Shown: piece after piece, positions 44,078-52,756 of the stretch
Layout of the letters: each line of letters starts with the position of its first letter
Position numbering within the stretch: the stretch's first letter is position 1
Assembly (NCBI RefSeq): GCF_001650495.1
Contig: NZ_LWCS01000021.1
Coordinates: 62,001-126,000, forward strand
Direction: 5' to 3'
From: Mycolicibacterium iranicum
GTDB taxonomy: Bacteria; Actinomycetota; Actinomycetes; Mycobacteriales; Mycobacteriaceae
Length of the DNA: 64,000 nucleotides
Notes under the pieces: model-generated
Databases searched by the model: none
The model's input: only the letters and a program-made list of their open reading frames with translations
Told to the model about the DNA's origin: nothing
Made by a program: the position numbers and the translations under genes

Positions 44078-44864
44078 CGTGCTGCTGTGCAAGGATCGCG
44101 ACGGGGTGCGCACACTGACCCTGAACCGTCCCGAGCGTAGGAACGCATTGGACGCCCGACTCTGGGTCGAGCTGGCCGATGCGCTGCGCGCGCTCAAGCG
44201 TGACCGCGACGTGCGAGTGCTGGTGCTGACCGGCGCGGGCGGGGCGTTCTGTTCCGGTGCCGACATCGGCACCGGGGAGCAGATCCATCCGAGGTACAAA
44301 TTGGACCGCCTCACCGACGTCGCCCTGGCCCTGCACGAACTGGCGATCCCCACGATCGCGAAGGTCACCGGAATCGCCGTCGGGGCAGGCTGGAATCTGG
44401 CACTTGGATGCGACCTGGTGGTAGCCACCCCGGAATCGAAGTTCTGCCAGATCTTTTCCAAGCGGGGTCTTTCCGTCGACCTGGGTGGCTCGTGGCTGCT
44501 GCCCAAGATCGTGGGCCTGCAGCAGGCAAAGCGTCTGGTCCTGCTCGCGGAAATGATCAGCGCCGACGAGGCGCACGCGCTGGGCCTGGTCACGTGGGTG
44601 AAGCCGGCCGACGAGATCGACGCGTTCGTCGACGGCATCACGGGCCGGCTTGCGGGAGGCCCGCCGTTCGCGCTCGCGCAGAGCAAGGCACTGCTCAACG
44701 ACGGTGCGAACGCGACGCTGAGGGAGGCGTTGGCGAACGAAGCGCGTGCGCAGCCGGGTAACTTCGCGACGGCAGACTCCGGCGAGGCCTACGCGGCGTT
44801 CGCCGCCAAGCGTGATCCGGAGTTCACCGGAGCGTGGTCGCTATACGACACGAACGAGGAGTGA
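44070..44864 (+). CDS. Enoyl-CoA hydratase/isomerase family protein
   Basis: A 264-residue crotonase. Oxyanion-hole segments are GAFCSGADI and GIAVGAGWNLALGCDL; SVDLGGSWLLPK carries the acidic residue typical of isomerase-like members rather than the two Glu of hydratases. The coupled start (ATG inside the CoA-transferase end) and the thiolase five bases downstream place it in a beta-oxidation operon. Confidence 0.88.
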   Translation: MGDVLLCKDRDGVRTLTLNRPERRNALDARLWVELADALRALKRDRDVRVLVLTGAGGAFCSGADIGTGEQIHPRYKLDRLTDVALALHELAIPTIAKVTGIAVGAGWNLALGCDLVVATPESKFCQIFSKRGLSVDLGGSWLLPKIVGLQQAKRLVLLAEMISADEAHALGLVTWVKPADEIDAFVDGITGRLAGGPPFALAQSKALLNDGANATLREALANEARAQPGNFATADSGEAYAAFAAKRDPEFTGAWSLYDTNEE

Positions 44865-44869
44865 GGGCA

Positions 44870-46015
44870 ATGCGGGAAACGGTCATCGTCGGCGCGGTGC
44901 GCACACCGGTCGGAAAGCGCAACGGCGGGTTGTCCGATCAACATGCCGCCGACCTGTCCGCGTTGGTGCTCAACGAGTTGGTGGAGCGGACCGGGATCGA
45001 TACCGGGGTGATCGACGACGTCGTGTGGGGCTGCGTGTCGCAGGTGGGGGACCAGTCGAGCAACATCGGGCGCTATTCGGTGCTGGCTGCCGGCTGGCCG
45101 GAGCACATCCCGGGCACCACGGTGAACCGTGCATGCGGATCGAGCCAGCAGGCGCTCGACTTCGCGGTGCAGGCCGTGATGTCGGGCCAGCAGGATGTGG
45201 TGGTGGCCGGCGGAGTCGAGGTGATGAGCCGGGTCCCGCTCGGATCCGCACGTTCCACCGGAATGCCGTACGGCCCCAAAGTGCTTGCCCGCTATGACGA
45301 TTTCTCTTTCAACCAGGGCATCTCGGCGGAGATGATCTCGCAGCAGTGGGGGTTCTCCCGAACGCGGCTCGATGAATACTCCGCGCAGTCACATGAGCGG
45401 GCCGCCGCCGCGCAGGACGCGGGCGCCTTCAAGGATCAGATCCTCCCGGTGTTCACCGAAGGGGGCATCGTCACCGACGATGAGGGCATCCGTCGTGGCA
45501 CGACGGTCGAAAAGCTGGCCGGGCTGAAGCCCGCGTTCACCGAGGACGGTGTCATCCACGCCGGAAACTCCTCGCAGATCTCCGACGGCGCGGCAGCACT
45601 GCTCGTCACCACCGCAGAGAACGCGGTCAACCTCGGCCTGACGCCGCTGGTGCGCTACGTGGCGGGAGCCGTCACCGGCGCCGACCCCAAGCTGATGCTG
45701 ACGGGCCCGATTCCGGCCACCGAGAAGGTGCTACACAGAGCAGGCGTAAGGCTGGACGAGGTCGGCGTGTACGAGGTGAACGAGGCGTTCGCCCCTGTCC
45801 CATTGGCCTGGCTCGCCGACACCGGCGCCGACGAGGCCAAGATGAACCCGCTCGGCGGGGCCATCGCGCTCGGCCATCCGCTGGGCGCTTCCGGCGCAGT
45901 GCTGATGACGCGGATGATCAACCACATGCGCGACAACGGGATTCGCTACGGACTGCAGGCCATGTGCGAAGGCGGCGGTACCGCCAACGCCACGCTCGTC
46001 GAACTTGTGAAGTAG
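44870..46015 (+). CDS. Thiolase (acetyl-CoA acyltransferase)
   Basis: A 381-residue thiolase. The nucleophile Cys89 lies in NRACGSSQQA, the His in ALGHPLGASGA, and the second Cys in AMCEGGGTANA; NEAFAPVPL completes the active site. All catalytic residues are present, so it should cleave 3-ketoacyl-CoA with CoA. ATG 44,870 is used; the frame from 44,834 runs through the upstream gene. It is followed 14 bases later by an acyl-CoA dehydrogenase. Confidence 0.92.
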   Translation: MRETVIVGAVRTPVGKRNGGLSDQHAADLSALVLNELVERTGIDTGVIDDVVWGCVSQVGDQSSNIGRYSVLAAGWPEHIPGTTVNRACGSSQQALDFAVQAVMSGQQDVVVAGGVEVMSRVPLGSARSTGMPYGPKVLARYDDFSFNQGISAEMISQQWGFSRTRLDEYSAQSHERAAAAQDAGAFKDQILPVFTEGGIVTDDEGIRRGTTVEKLAGLKPAFTEDGVIHAGNSSQISDGAAALLVTTAENAVNLGLTPLVRYVAGAVTGADPKLMLTGPIPATEKVLHRAGVRLDEVGVYEVNEAFAPVPLAWLADTGADEAKMNPLGGAIALGHPLGASGAVLMTRMINHMRDNGIRYGLQAMCEGGGTANATLVELVK

Positions 46016-46029
46016 TCAGGGGATACCAC

Positions 46030-47178
46030 GTGCGCAGAGATCTTTTCACCGAGGACCACGAGGCTTTTCGGGAACTCGCCCGCGATTTCGTCGAGAAGGA
46101 GGTCGTGCCGCACTACCCGGACTGGGAGAAGGGCGGCAGGATGCCTCGTGAGGTCTTCGAGCAGATGGGTGAACTTGGGATCCTCGGCATCGCCATTCCC
46201 GAGGAGTACGGTGGCGGCGGTCAGTCGGACTACCGCTACAACGTGGTGCTCCAGGAGGAGGCCGCTCGCGCCCTGGTCACGCTGTCGACTGTGCGGACAC
46301 AGCTCGAGGTGATCCTGCCGTATTTTCTGCACTACGCGAACGCCGAGCAACGTGACCGCTGGTTCCCGGGGCTCGCAGCAGGCAAGCTGCTCACCGCGAT
46401 CGCGATGACCGAGCCAGGAACGGGTTCCGATCTCGCCGGCATGCGAACCACCGCTGTGCGCGACGGTGACGACTACATCGTCAACGGCGCAAAAACTTTC
46501 ATCACCGGCGGCATGCAGGCTGACCTCGTCATCGTCGTCGCGCGCACCTCCACCGACCCCGACAACCGGCGCAAGGGACTGACCCTGCTGGTCGTCGAGG
46601 ACGGTATGGACGGATTCACGCGAGGCCGCGAGCTGGAGAAGATGGGCTGCAAGGTTCAGGACACCGCCGAACTGTCGTTCGTCGACGTTCGCGTCCCGGC
46701 GGCCAACGTGCTCGGAGAGGTCGACGAGGCATTCGGCTATCTCGGCCACAATCTCGCGCAGGAGCGGTTGACCGTCGCGGTGGGTTCGGTCGCCCAAGCG
46801 CGCTCGGCGATCGGTGCCGCCATCGAATACACGCAGAATCGCACGGCGTTCGGCACCCCGGTGGCGTCTTTTCAGAACACCAAGTTCGAACTCGCGGCGT
46901 GCTCCACCGACGTGGAGGCGGGCCAGGCGATGCTCGACCGTGCGGTCTCGCTGCATGTCGAGGGCGAGCTGTCGGGAGCCGACGCTGCGCGGACCAAACT
47001 GTTCTGCACCGAGATGCAACAGCGGGTGGTGGACCGCTGTCTACAGCTCTTCGGCGGCTACGGCTACATGATGGAATATCCCATCGCCCGGCTGTACACC
47101 GACGCCCGGGTCGCGCGCATCTACGCGGGCACCAGCGAGGTCATGAAGGTGATGATCGCGAAGTCGCTGGGCTTGTAA
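46030..47178 (+). CDS. Acyl-CoA dehydrogenase
   Basis: A 382-residue acyl-CoA dehydrogenase with MTEPGTGSDLAGMR, YIVNGAKTFITGG, QLFGGYGYMMEYPIARLYTD and RIYAGTSEVMK. The loop has Ala-Gly-Thr instead of Glu-Gly-Thr, as in long-chain or branched-chain types where the base is placed earlier in the chain. It starts at GTG 46,030 after a GGGGA ribosome site. It ends two bases from the convergent PhyH gene. Last gene of the region 5 operon. Confidence 0.9.
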   Translation: MRRDLFTEDHEAFRELARDFVEKEVVPHYPDWEKGGRMPREVFEQMGELGILGIAIPEEYGGGGQSDYRYNVVLQEEAARALVTLSTVRTQLEVILPYFLHYANAEQRDRWFPGLAAGKLLTAIAMTEPGTGSDLAGMRTTAVRDGDDYIVNGAKTFITGGMQADLVIVVARTSTDPDNRRKGLTLLVVEDGMDGFTRGRELEKMGCKVQDTAELSFVDVRVPAANVLGEVDEAFGYLGHNLAQERLTVAVGSVAQARSAIGAAIEYTQNRTAFGTPVASFQNTKFELAACSTDVEAGQAMLDRAVSLHVEGELSGADAARTKLFCTEMQQRVVDRCLQLFGGYGYMMEYPIARLYTDARVARIYAGTSEVMKVMIAKSLGL

Positions 47179-47180
47179 GG

Positions 47181-48068
47181 CTATTCGCTGTTGGCAAGCT
47201 GATCGTTGAATGCTGCGCCGGCACTGCCGGTGAGCTTGCTGCCGTCGAAACCGTATGCGACCGCTTCGCCGCGGACGGCACGCAGCGGGTCCTCGAAGTC
47301 GCGGAAGTAGCCCATTGCCCAGGCACCCTCCTGATACCCGATCAGTTTGAGCAGGTCGTCGTCGAGCGTCCGGGCGACGTCGATCGGGACGGAGAGGAAC
47401 TGGTTCTCCTCCTGGCGTACCCAGCCCACGCAGTAGTTGATGTTGACGGCGCGGCGCACCTTGGTCGAGCGGTTCGCGGCACCGCTGTGCACGATCTTGC
47501 CGGTGTAGATCAGCACCGAACCGCGCGCCATCTCGGCCTGTAGACACTCCTCGTCGCTGTAGTCCGTGGGCTTCTTGTCGCCGAACTGGCTGCCGGGCAC
47601 CACGCGGGTCGCGCCCATCTCGGCGGTGTAGTCCGACAGGGCCCACAGGGTGTTGCACTGCACGTGGTAGTCGTCGGGAAACGGGTAGAAGTCGAACGCG
47701 TTCTGGTCGCGATGCAGCGACTGGGCCGATTCGCCCGGCTCGATCGAGATCACCTGGGTGAGCATCAGCTGGAAGGCCGACGCGTGCCCGAGAAAGTCCC
47801 GGCAGACGTCCATCATGGTCGGGTTCTGGATGAGAGCCCGGCAGGCGGGGGAGCGGGCGACCAGGGCGCCGGTGCGCCGGGTCTTCCTGCCGATCATCGC
47901 GTTGTAGCCCATTGGGGTGGTGGCAAAGAATGGCGCCAGTTCGTCGTCGATGGCGTCCATCAGTGCGGTGGGCACAAGGTTGTCGACGATCACGTAGCCG
48001 TCTCGGCGAAGCCGGTCGGCGATCTCGACTGCCGGTGCATCGGCGGGGACGTGGTTCAGTTCGGACAT
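47181..48068 (-). CDS. Phytanoyl-CoA dioxygenase (PhyH) family protein
   Basis: A 295-residue Fe(II)/2-oxoglutarate dioxygenase of the PhyH family. The iron ligands are His119-x-Asp121 (SLHRDQNAFD) and His194 (KIVHSGAANR); an Arg shortly after would bind 2-oxoglutarate. It hydroxylates a carbon next to a CoA ester or another small molecule. ATG 48,068 has a GGAGAGG ribosome site. It diverges from a TetR gene across a 230-base region and is probably under its control. Confidence 0.85.
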   Translation of the reverse strand: MSELNHVPADAPAVEIADRLRRDGYVIVDNLVPTALMDAIDDELAPFFATTPMGYNAMIGRKTRRTGALVARSPACRALIQNPTMMDVCRDFLGHASAFQLMLTQVISIEPGESAQSLHRDQNAFDFYPFPDDYHVQCNTLWALSDYTAEMGATRVVPGSQFGDKKPTDYSDEECLQAEMARGSVLIYTGKIVHSGAANRSTKVRRAVNINYCVGWVRQEENQFLSVPIDVARTLDDDLLKLIGYQEGAWAMGYFRDFEDPLRAVRGEAVAYGFDGSKLTGSAGAAFNDQLANSE

Positions 48069-48248
48069 CGGCACCTCTCCTGGATCGAGGCCCAATTATC
48101 CCGAGCAACAAGTGTTGACCAGGTAAAACAGTGTCACACCGGGGTAACGGTATAGACCACGTGGTGGGTGCCGCGCCGTTGATTGAGCGCGGGTCCGCGT
48201 GACACTTCCGCCGAAATATGTCGTGTGAGACCCTTGTCACAACGCGGA

Positions 48249-48282
48249 AACCTACCTACTGTGTGTTCACTAGGTTGGTTAG
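48249..48282. promoter_or_regulatory. Inverted repeat in the PhyH/TetR divergent region
   Basis: Arms AACCTACCTA (48,249-48,258) and TAGGTTGGTT (48,271-48,280) match in nine of ten pairs around a 12-base spacer. It is 17 bases upstream of the TetR start. The rest of 48,069-48,298 shows no other clear signal. Confidence 0.5.
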
Positions 48283-48298
48283 AGCCCCGAGGAGTCGA

Positions 48299-48940
48299 GT
48301 GACAGCCCCCGAATCCGCCGGGTCCGATCTGGAATCGTCCAGGCGGCCGTACGCGACGTTGTTCGCCAAAGGCGAGGACCGCAGACAGCGGATCCTGGCA
48401 GTGGCCGAGCGGCTGCTGGCGCGCAATGGCTGGCGGAACACGTCGCTGGCGCAGATCGCCAGAGAAGCCGGCGTGACGTCTGCGGGGTTGCTGCACCATT
48501 TCGAGTCCAAGGAGCAGCTGCTCAACGCGGTGCTCGACGCCCGCGACCTCGACGACGACATGCATGCAGACAGGTCCGGAGACCTGGTGACCGAGCTTGC
48601 GCGGGTGCCCGAGAGGTTCGAGCGATCACCTGAACTGGTGGGCACCTTCATCGTGCTGCTGGTGGAGAACATCTCGCCCGACGCCCCGTTGCATGACCGT
48701 CTACAGAAGCGCTACCGCGACGCGGCCGACATCATCACGGACAACATCACGCGCGGTCAGCGAAAAGGCTTGTATCGCACCGACTTCGACGCGGCCATCA
48801 AGGCCACGGAGATTCTCGCCTTCATCAACGGAATGGAGACATTATGGTTGCTCGATCCCTCAATCCCGCTGACCGAAGCATTCAAGGGATACGCGGAGTC
48901 GCTGGCGCGCGATCTGGCGGCGTCGTCCAAGCCGACATGA
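48299..48940 (+). CDS. TetR-family transcriptional regulator
   Basis: A 213-residue TetR protein: RRQRILAVAERLLARNGWRN, then IAREAGVTSAGLLHHFESKE for the DNA-binding domain. GTG 48,299 follows a GAGGAG ribosome site; the longer frame from 48,218 would cross the inverted repeat. The stop overlaps a small downstream gene (ATGA). Likely targets are itself and the divergent PhyH gene. Confidence 0.87.
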   Translation: MTAPESAGSDLESSRRPYATLFAKGEDRRQRILAVAERLLARNGWRNTSLAQIAREAGVTSAGLLHHFESKEQLLNAVLDARDLDDDMHADRSGDLVTELARVPERFERSPELVGTFIVLLVENISPDAPLHDRLQKRYRDAADIITDNITRGQRKGLYRTDFDAAIKATEILAFINGMETLWLLDPSIPLTEAFKGYAESLARDLAASSKPT

Positions 48941-49440
48941 GTTACCGCCTCGACGTCGTCTCGCCGACCGTACTCGACGCAGTGCGGTTCGCCGGCGGTT
49001 GGATCTATGACCGCGTCATGGCGGGCTGGGACGTCAACGTCCTTGTCAGCAACGACGAGGACGTACGTCCCCTACAGATCCTCGGCGCCGAGACACTCGA
49101 TCTCGAATCGGTCCTGGAGTCCTGGGAGCAGCGCACGCATCCGCAGACCGTCGCCGTGGCTGCCGATCTGTTCGGCCGGGATGACCGGGTTCGACGGGGT
49201 GTGCTCGGTGCGCTCGATCAGGGCGCTACTGAGGTAACCCTTTGGGGCGCAGAGCGTCCCGCTGAGCTGGGAAGCAGTGTGGACGCAGTCGAGCATCGTC
49301 TCAGTGCAGCGGCCAGAGCCTTCAAGGCGCAGGCGCTCGCCGCGGCACTGGGCGTCGACGGTGTCGCCGTCGACTCGACCGAGGTGTTCTGTTGCGGCAT
49401 GATGGCGTCGGTGGCCGCCGACCTCGTTCCCGCCAGCTGA
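48937..49440 (+). CDS. Conserved protein of unknown function, coupled to TetR gene
   Basis: A 167-residue protein that I do not recognise. It opens MSYRLDVVSPTVLDAVRFAG, has an alpha/beta look (VNVLVSNDEDVRPLQILGAE) and ends with a Cys pair and Met-rich stretch FCCGMMASVAADLV. No signal peptide or full membrane helix is visible. Translation is coupled to the TetR gene, so it may modulate the regulator or sense the same ligand. Confidence 0.7.
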   Translation: MSYRLDVVSPTVLDAVRFAGGWIYDRVMAGWDVNVLVSNDEDVRPLQILGAETLDLESVLESWEQRTHPQTVAVAADLFGRDDRVRRGVLGALDQGATEVTLWGAERPAELGSSVDAVEHRLSAAARAFKAQALAAALGVDGVAVDSTEVFCCGMMASVAADLVPAS

Positions 49441-49446
49441 CACCCG

Positions 49447-50412
49447 TTAGCTCAGATCGATCAGAACTTTCCCGATTGCGCGGCCGTCGCCGACGTGACG
49501 TAGCGCGGCGGCCGTCTCGTCGAGCGAAAAGATGGCCCCGACATGCGGTTCGATGCGCCCCGCCACGAGTAGTTGTCGCAGTTCTGCTTCATTGCGAGTG
49601 AATTCGTCGGGTGGGACGTCGTGGAATTGGAAGCCCAGCACTGCGATTCCCTTGATGAGGACCAGGTTCAATGGGATGCGGGGAATGGCTCCCGAGGCGA
49701 AGCCCACGGTGACGAAGCGCCCACCCCTGCTCAACGACCGAAGCGCCGGTTCGCTGAGTTCGCCGCCGACGGGGTCGACGACGACGTCGGCACCATCGGG
49801 CAGCGCGGCACGCAGCGCGGTCCTGAGGTCCTGGCCCTTGTGATTCACCACGTGTGCGGCTCCGTAGTGTGCTGCCACGTCCAGCTTCTCGGGGGAGGAC
49901 GCCACCGCTGTGACTTTGGCACCGAGAGCGATGCCGAGTTGCACCGCCGCGAGACCGACGCCGCCGCCGGCGCCGAGCACGACAAGTTCCTCGCCCGCCG
50001 ACAGCCGGGCTGCGGAGCGCAACGTGTGGTACGCCGTTCGGTGCGCGACGCCGAACGCGGCCGCGGCCCTGAGGTCGACCTGCGCCGGAATAGGTGTCAA
50101 CGAGGCGGCATCGACCACCACGCGCTCGGCGAACGCACCGAACATCCCGGTCCCGGTCACGCGGTCGCCTAGGGTGAAACCCGATGTCTGCGGGCCGATC
50201 TCGTCGACGACACCGGCGAACTCGCTTCCCGGCACGAAGGGGGCCGGCACATTGATCTGATACGAGTTGGCCACCAGCAGCACGTCGGGGAAATTGACCG
50301 CGGCCGCCGCTACCCGGACGCCGACCTGACCTGGCCCGGCGGCGGGGACGTCGCGCTCCTCGATGCGCACGACCTCGGGAGGCCCGTACTGCGGACAAAC
50401 CGCTGCCCGCAC
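49447..50412 (-). CDS. Zinc-free NADPH:quinone oxidoreductase (MDR family)
   Basis: A 321-residue medium-chain reductase. The Rossmann motif is GAGGGVGLAAVQLG and the N-terminal GroES-like domain has VNFPDVLLVANSYQ and PGSEFAGVV; zinc-binding cysteines are absent. Such enzymes reduce quinones or enoyl compounds with NADPH. GTG 50,412 starts two bases after the kinase-like stop, so it is the last gene of the operon at 49,447-53,408. Confidence 0.87.
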   Translation of the reverse strand: MRAAVCPQYGPPEVVRIEERDVPAAGPGQVGVRVAAAAVNFPDVLLVANSYQINVPAPFVPGSEFAGVVDEIGPQTSGFTLGDRVTGTGMFGAFAERVVVDAASLTPIPAQVDLRAAAAFGVAHRTAYHTLRSAARLSAGEELVVLGAGGGVGLAAVQLGIALGAKVTAVASSPEKLDVAAHYGAAHVVNHKGQDLRTALRAALPDGADVVVDPVGGELSEPALRSLSRGGRFVTVGFASGAIPRIPLNLVLIKGIAVLGFQFHDVPPDEFTRNEAELRQLLVAGRIEPHVGAIFSLDETAAALRHVGDGRAIGKVLIDLS

Positions 50413-50414
50413 GT

Positions 50415-51461
50415 CTAGCCTCGGTAGTCGCTGGATTCGGCCAGGTCTGCCGCCGATGCCATCAAGCTTGTGACGACTGGCCCGAACGCCAGAAGCTTCT
50501 CGTCGTTGTCGGCCCGCTGGAAGCCCTGTTCGAGCACGATCGCCAGCTTCCACTTGGCCAGCACGAGGTAGTAGTCGAGGTCGTCGACCTGGCGGCCTGA
50601 GACCTCGGCATAGTGCGCAACGACGTCGTCGCGCGATGGCATGCCGCGCATATCGACGTAGCTCATGTCGCCGGGGTCGTCGCCTTCGGCCTGATGTGCT
50701 CCTTGCGTGCGCGAAGGCCACGACTGCACCATCCAGCCGAGGTCGAGCTTCGGGTCGCCGACAGTGCCCATCTCCCAGTCCACGATCGCGGCCATCCGGG
50801 CGGGTGCGCCGTGGCAGTACATCACATTGGCGAACTGGTAGTCGCCGTGCATGAGACCTGGGATGAAGTCGAGCGGCTTACGCGCTTTGAGCCATCCGGT
50901 GGCTGCGTCGAGACCGGGCAGTGGACGTTTCTTGATGCGCTCGAGGAATCCGATCCAGCGGTCGACCTGACGTTCGTGAAAGCCGTCCGGACGGCCCAGG
51001 TCGTGCAGACCTTTCGCGCGCCAGTCCACTTTCGACAGCCGCGCAATACCCTCGGCCAGTTGGTAACTGAGCTCCGGCCTGGTCGAGGGGTCGCTGTGGA
51101 AAGGTTCGGGCCAGCGGCCATGGGTGTCCATCGGGGACCAGCCGTCGACGAATCCCATCAGGTAGAACGGACGGCCGAGCACCGACGGGTCGGCGCAGAG
51201 TGCCACCGCCGCCGTGTGGGGGACGTCGGTACCGTCGAGGGCCTCGATGATCCGCCACTCCCGCAGGATTCCCTTGTCCCGCTCGGGCGGAGCCCCCGGC
51301 GGCGGCATGCGCAGCACACAGCGGTGCTCCCCGCGGGTGATCTCGAAGATGACGTTCTGGGTTCCGCCGGACAGGAACCGGGCCGCCAGCGGTTCGCCCT
51401 TGCCCGGCAGGGCCGCCGTGTCCATCCATGCGGCCAGCCGTTCAGTGTCGATCTGGCTCAC
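50415..51461 (-). CDS. Aminoglycoside phosphotransferase-like acyl-CoA kinase (ACAD10/11 kinase-like)
   Basis: A 348-residue APH-fold kinase. The catalytic loop is HGDYQFANV (205-213) and the metal-binding motif IVDWEMGT (Asp228). In animals, this domain is fused to the acyl-CoA dehydrogenase ACAD10/ACAD11, which removes a phosphorylated 4-hydroxy group from acyl-CoA. Here the gene overlaps an ACAD11-like dehydrogenase gene by GTGA, so the two together look like the unfused form. Phosphorylation of a hydroxyacyl-CoA is inferred, not drug resistance. Confidence 0.85.
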   Translation of the reverse strand: MSQIDTERLAAWMDTAALPGKGEPLAARFLSGGTQNVIFEITRGEHRCVLRMPPPGAPPERDKGILREWRIIEALDGTDVPHTAAVALCADPSVLGRPFYLMGFVDGWSPMDTHGRWPEPFHSDPSTRPELSYQLAEGIARLSKVDWRAKGLHDLGRPDGFHERQVDRWIGFLERIKKRPLPGLDAATGWLKARKPLDFIPGLMHGDYQFANVMYCHGAPARMAAIVDWEMGTVGDPKLDLGWMVQSWPSRTQGAHQAEGDDPGDMSYVDMRGMPSRDDVVAHYAEVSGRQVDDLDYYLVLAKWKLAIVLEQGFQRADNDEKLLAFGPVVTSLMASAADLAESSDYRG

Positions 51462-52756
51462 AGGTTGCCGATCTCGTACTCGAGGAAGTCGGCGTATTTT
51501 GCCCGTGCCGCCTCGCGTTTGGCCGGGATCCACTCCGACGGCCAGGTGCCCTCGGCGGGACGGTAGGCGCGCAGCACCTGCTTGGCGACCGTCGTCTTGT
51601 GGACTTCGGTGGGCCCGTCGGCGAGCCCCATCACCGCGGCACCGGTCACCATGCCGAGGAAAGGCACCTCGTTGGTGACGCCGAGCGCGCCGTGCACTTG
51701 CATTGCCCGCCAGGCGATGTCGTGCAGCACGGTGGGCATGACGACCTTGACGGCGGCGATGTCCTTGCGGACTTTCTTGTAGTCGTTGTACTTGTCGATC
51801 TCCCACGCGGTGTAGAGCACCATGAGCCGGAACTGGAGAAGCTGCGCGTAGGAGTCTGCAATGTAGCCCTGCACGAACTGTTTGTCCGACAGCCTGCTGC
51901 CCTGGGTCTCGCGGCTCAGGGCGCGTTCGCACATCATGTCCAGTGCTTTGCGGGACAGCCCGATGGTGCGCATCGCGTGATGGATTCTTCCACCGCCGAG
52001 CCGGGTCTGGGCGATGACGAAGGCCTGCCCCTCCCCACCTAGCAGTGCCTCGGTCGGAACGCGCACATGGTCGTAGTGGATGAGGGCGTGCGAGCCTTCG
52101 CCTGGGCGTTCCCCGTAGAGGCCGATGTTGCGTTCGATCGTGACGCCGGGAGTGTCGGTGGGCACCAGGAACATCGACATGCCTTGGTAGGCACTGACGT
52201 CCGGGTTGGTGACGACCATGACGATGAGGAACGACGCGGTGGCCGCGTTGGAGGAGAAGAACTTCCATCCGTTGATAACCCAGTCGTCGCCGTCGCGGAC
52301 GGCGGAGGTGGTGAACATCGTCGGGTCGGCGCCGGCGTGCGGCTCGGTCATCGAATAGCAGGAGAACATCTCTCCCTCCAGGAGCGGGCGCAGGTAGCGC
52401 TGCTTCTGCTCGTCCGTTCCGTAATGAGCGATGATCTCGGCATTTCCGGTGTCGGGGGCTTGACAGCCGAAGATGATCGGCGCCCATTGCGAGCGGCCGA
52501 GGATCTCGTTGAGCAGCGCGAGCTTGAGCTGCCCGTAGCCCTGACCGCCGAGGTCGGCGCCCAGGTGCGTGGCCCACAGTCCGCGCCGGCGCACCTCTTC
52601 CTTGAGGGGGTCGATCGCCTGGCGACGCTTACTGTCGAGCGGCACGAATTGCTGATGCGGGAATGCCAGGTCGAGCGGTTCGACCTCTTCGCGAACGAAC
52701 TCGTCCGCCCAGTCCAACACCTTCTGATACTCAGGGTCGGTCTCGAAATCCCACAT
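51458..52756 (-). CDS. Acyl-CoA dehydrogenase, ACAD11-like
   Basis: A 432-residue acyl-CoA dehydrogenase: SMTEPHAGADPTMF and WVINGWKFFSSNA form the flavin site. The C-terminal stretch LADGPTEVHK (378-387) closely resembles the human ACAD10/11 segment LADGPDEVH, which replaces the usual catalytic-Glu loop. With the coupled kinase it probably converts 4-hydroxyacyl-CoA through a phospho-intermediate. ATG 52,756 lies inside the TetR gene end (26-base overlap), so the three genes form one operon with the quinone reductase. Confidence 0.88.
   Translation of the reverse strand: MWDFETDPEYQKVLDWADEFVREEVEPLDLAFPHQQFVPLDSKRRQAIDPLKEEVRRRGLWATHLGADLGGQGYGQLKLALLNEILGRSQWAPIIFGCQAPDTGNAEIIAHYGTDEQKQRYLRPLLEGEMFSCYSMTEPHAGADPTMFTTSAVRDGDDWVINGWKFFSSNAATASFLIVMVVTNPDVSAYQGMSMFLVPTDTPGVTIERNIGLYGERPGEGSHALIHYDHVRVPTEALLGGEGQAFVIAQTRLGGGRIHHAMRTIGLSRKALDMMCERALSRETQGSRLSDKQFVQGYIADSYAQLLQFRLMVLYTAWEIDKYNDYKKVRKDIAAVKVVMPTVLHDIAWRAMQVHGALGVTNEVPFLGMVTGAAVMGLADGPTEVHKTTVAKQVLRAYRPAEGTWPSEWIPAKREAARAKYADFLEYEIGNL

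Noticed and set aside
42866..44698. A 610-codon open frame on the minus strand
   Set aside because: It spans the CoA-transferase and crotonase genes in antisense and shows low-complexity Ser/Arg/Ala composition; both plus-strand genes have intact catalytic motifs.
50415..51461. Antibiotic-resistance aminoglycoside kinase
   Set aside because: The fold is shared, but the coupled ACAD11-like gene and the operon context favour an acyl-CoA kinase.
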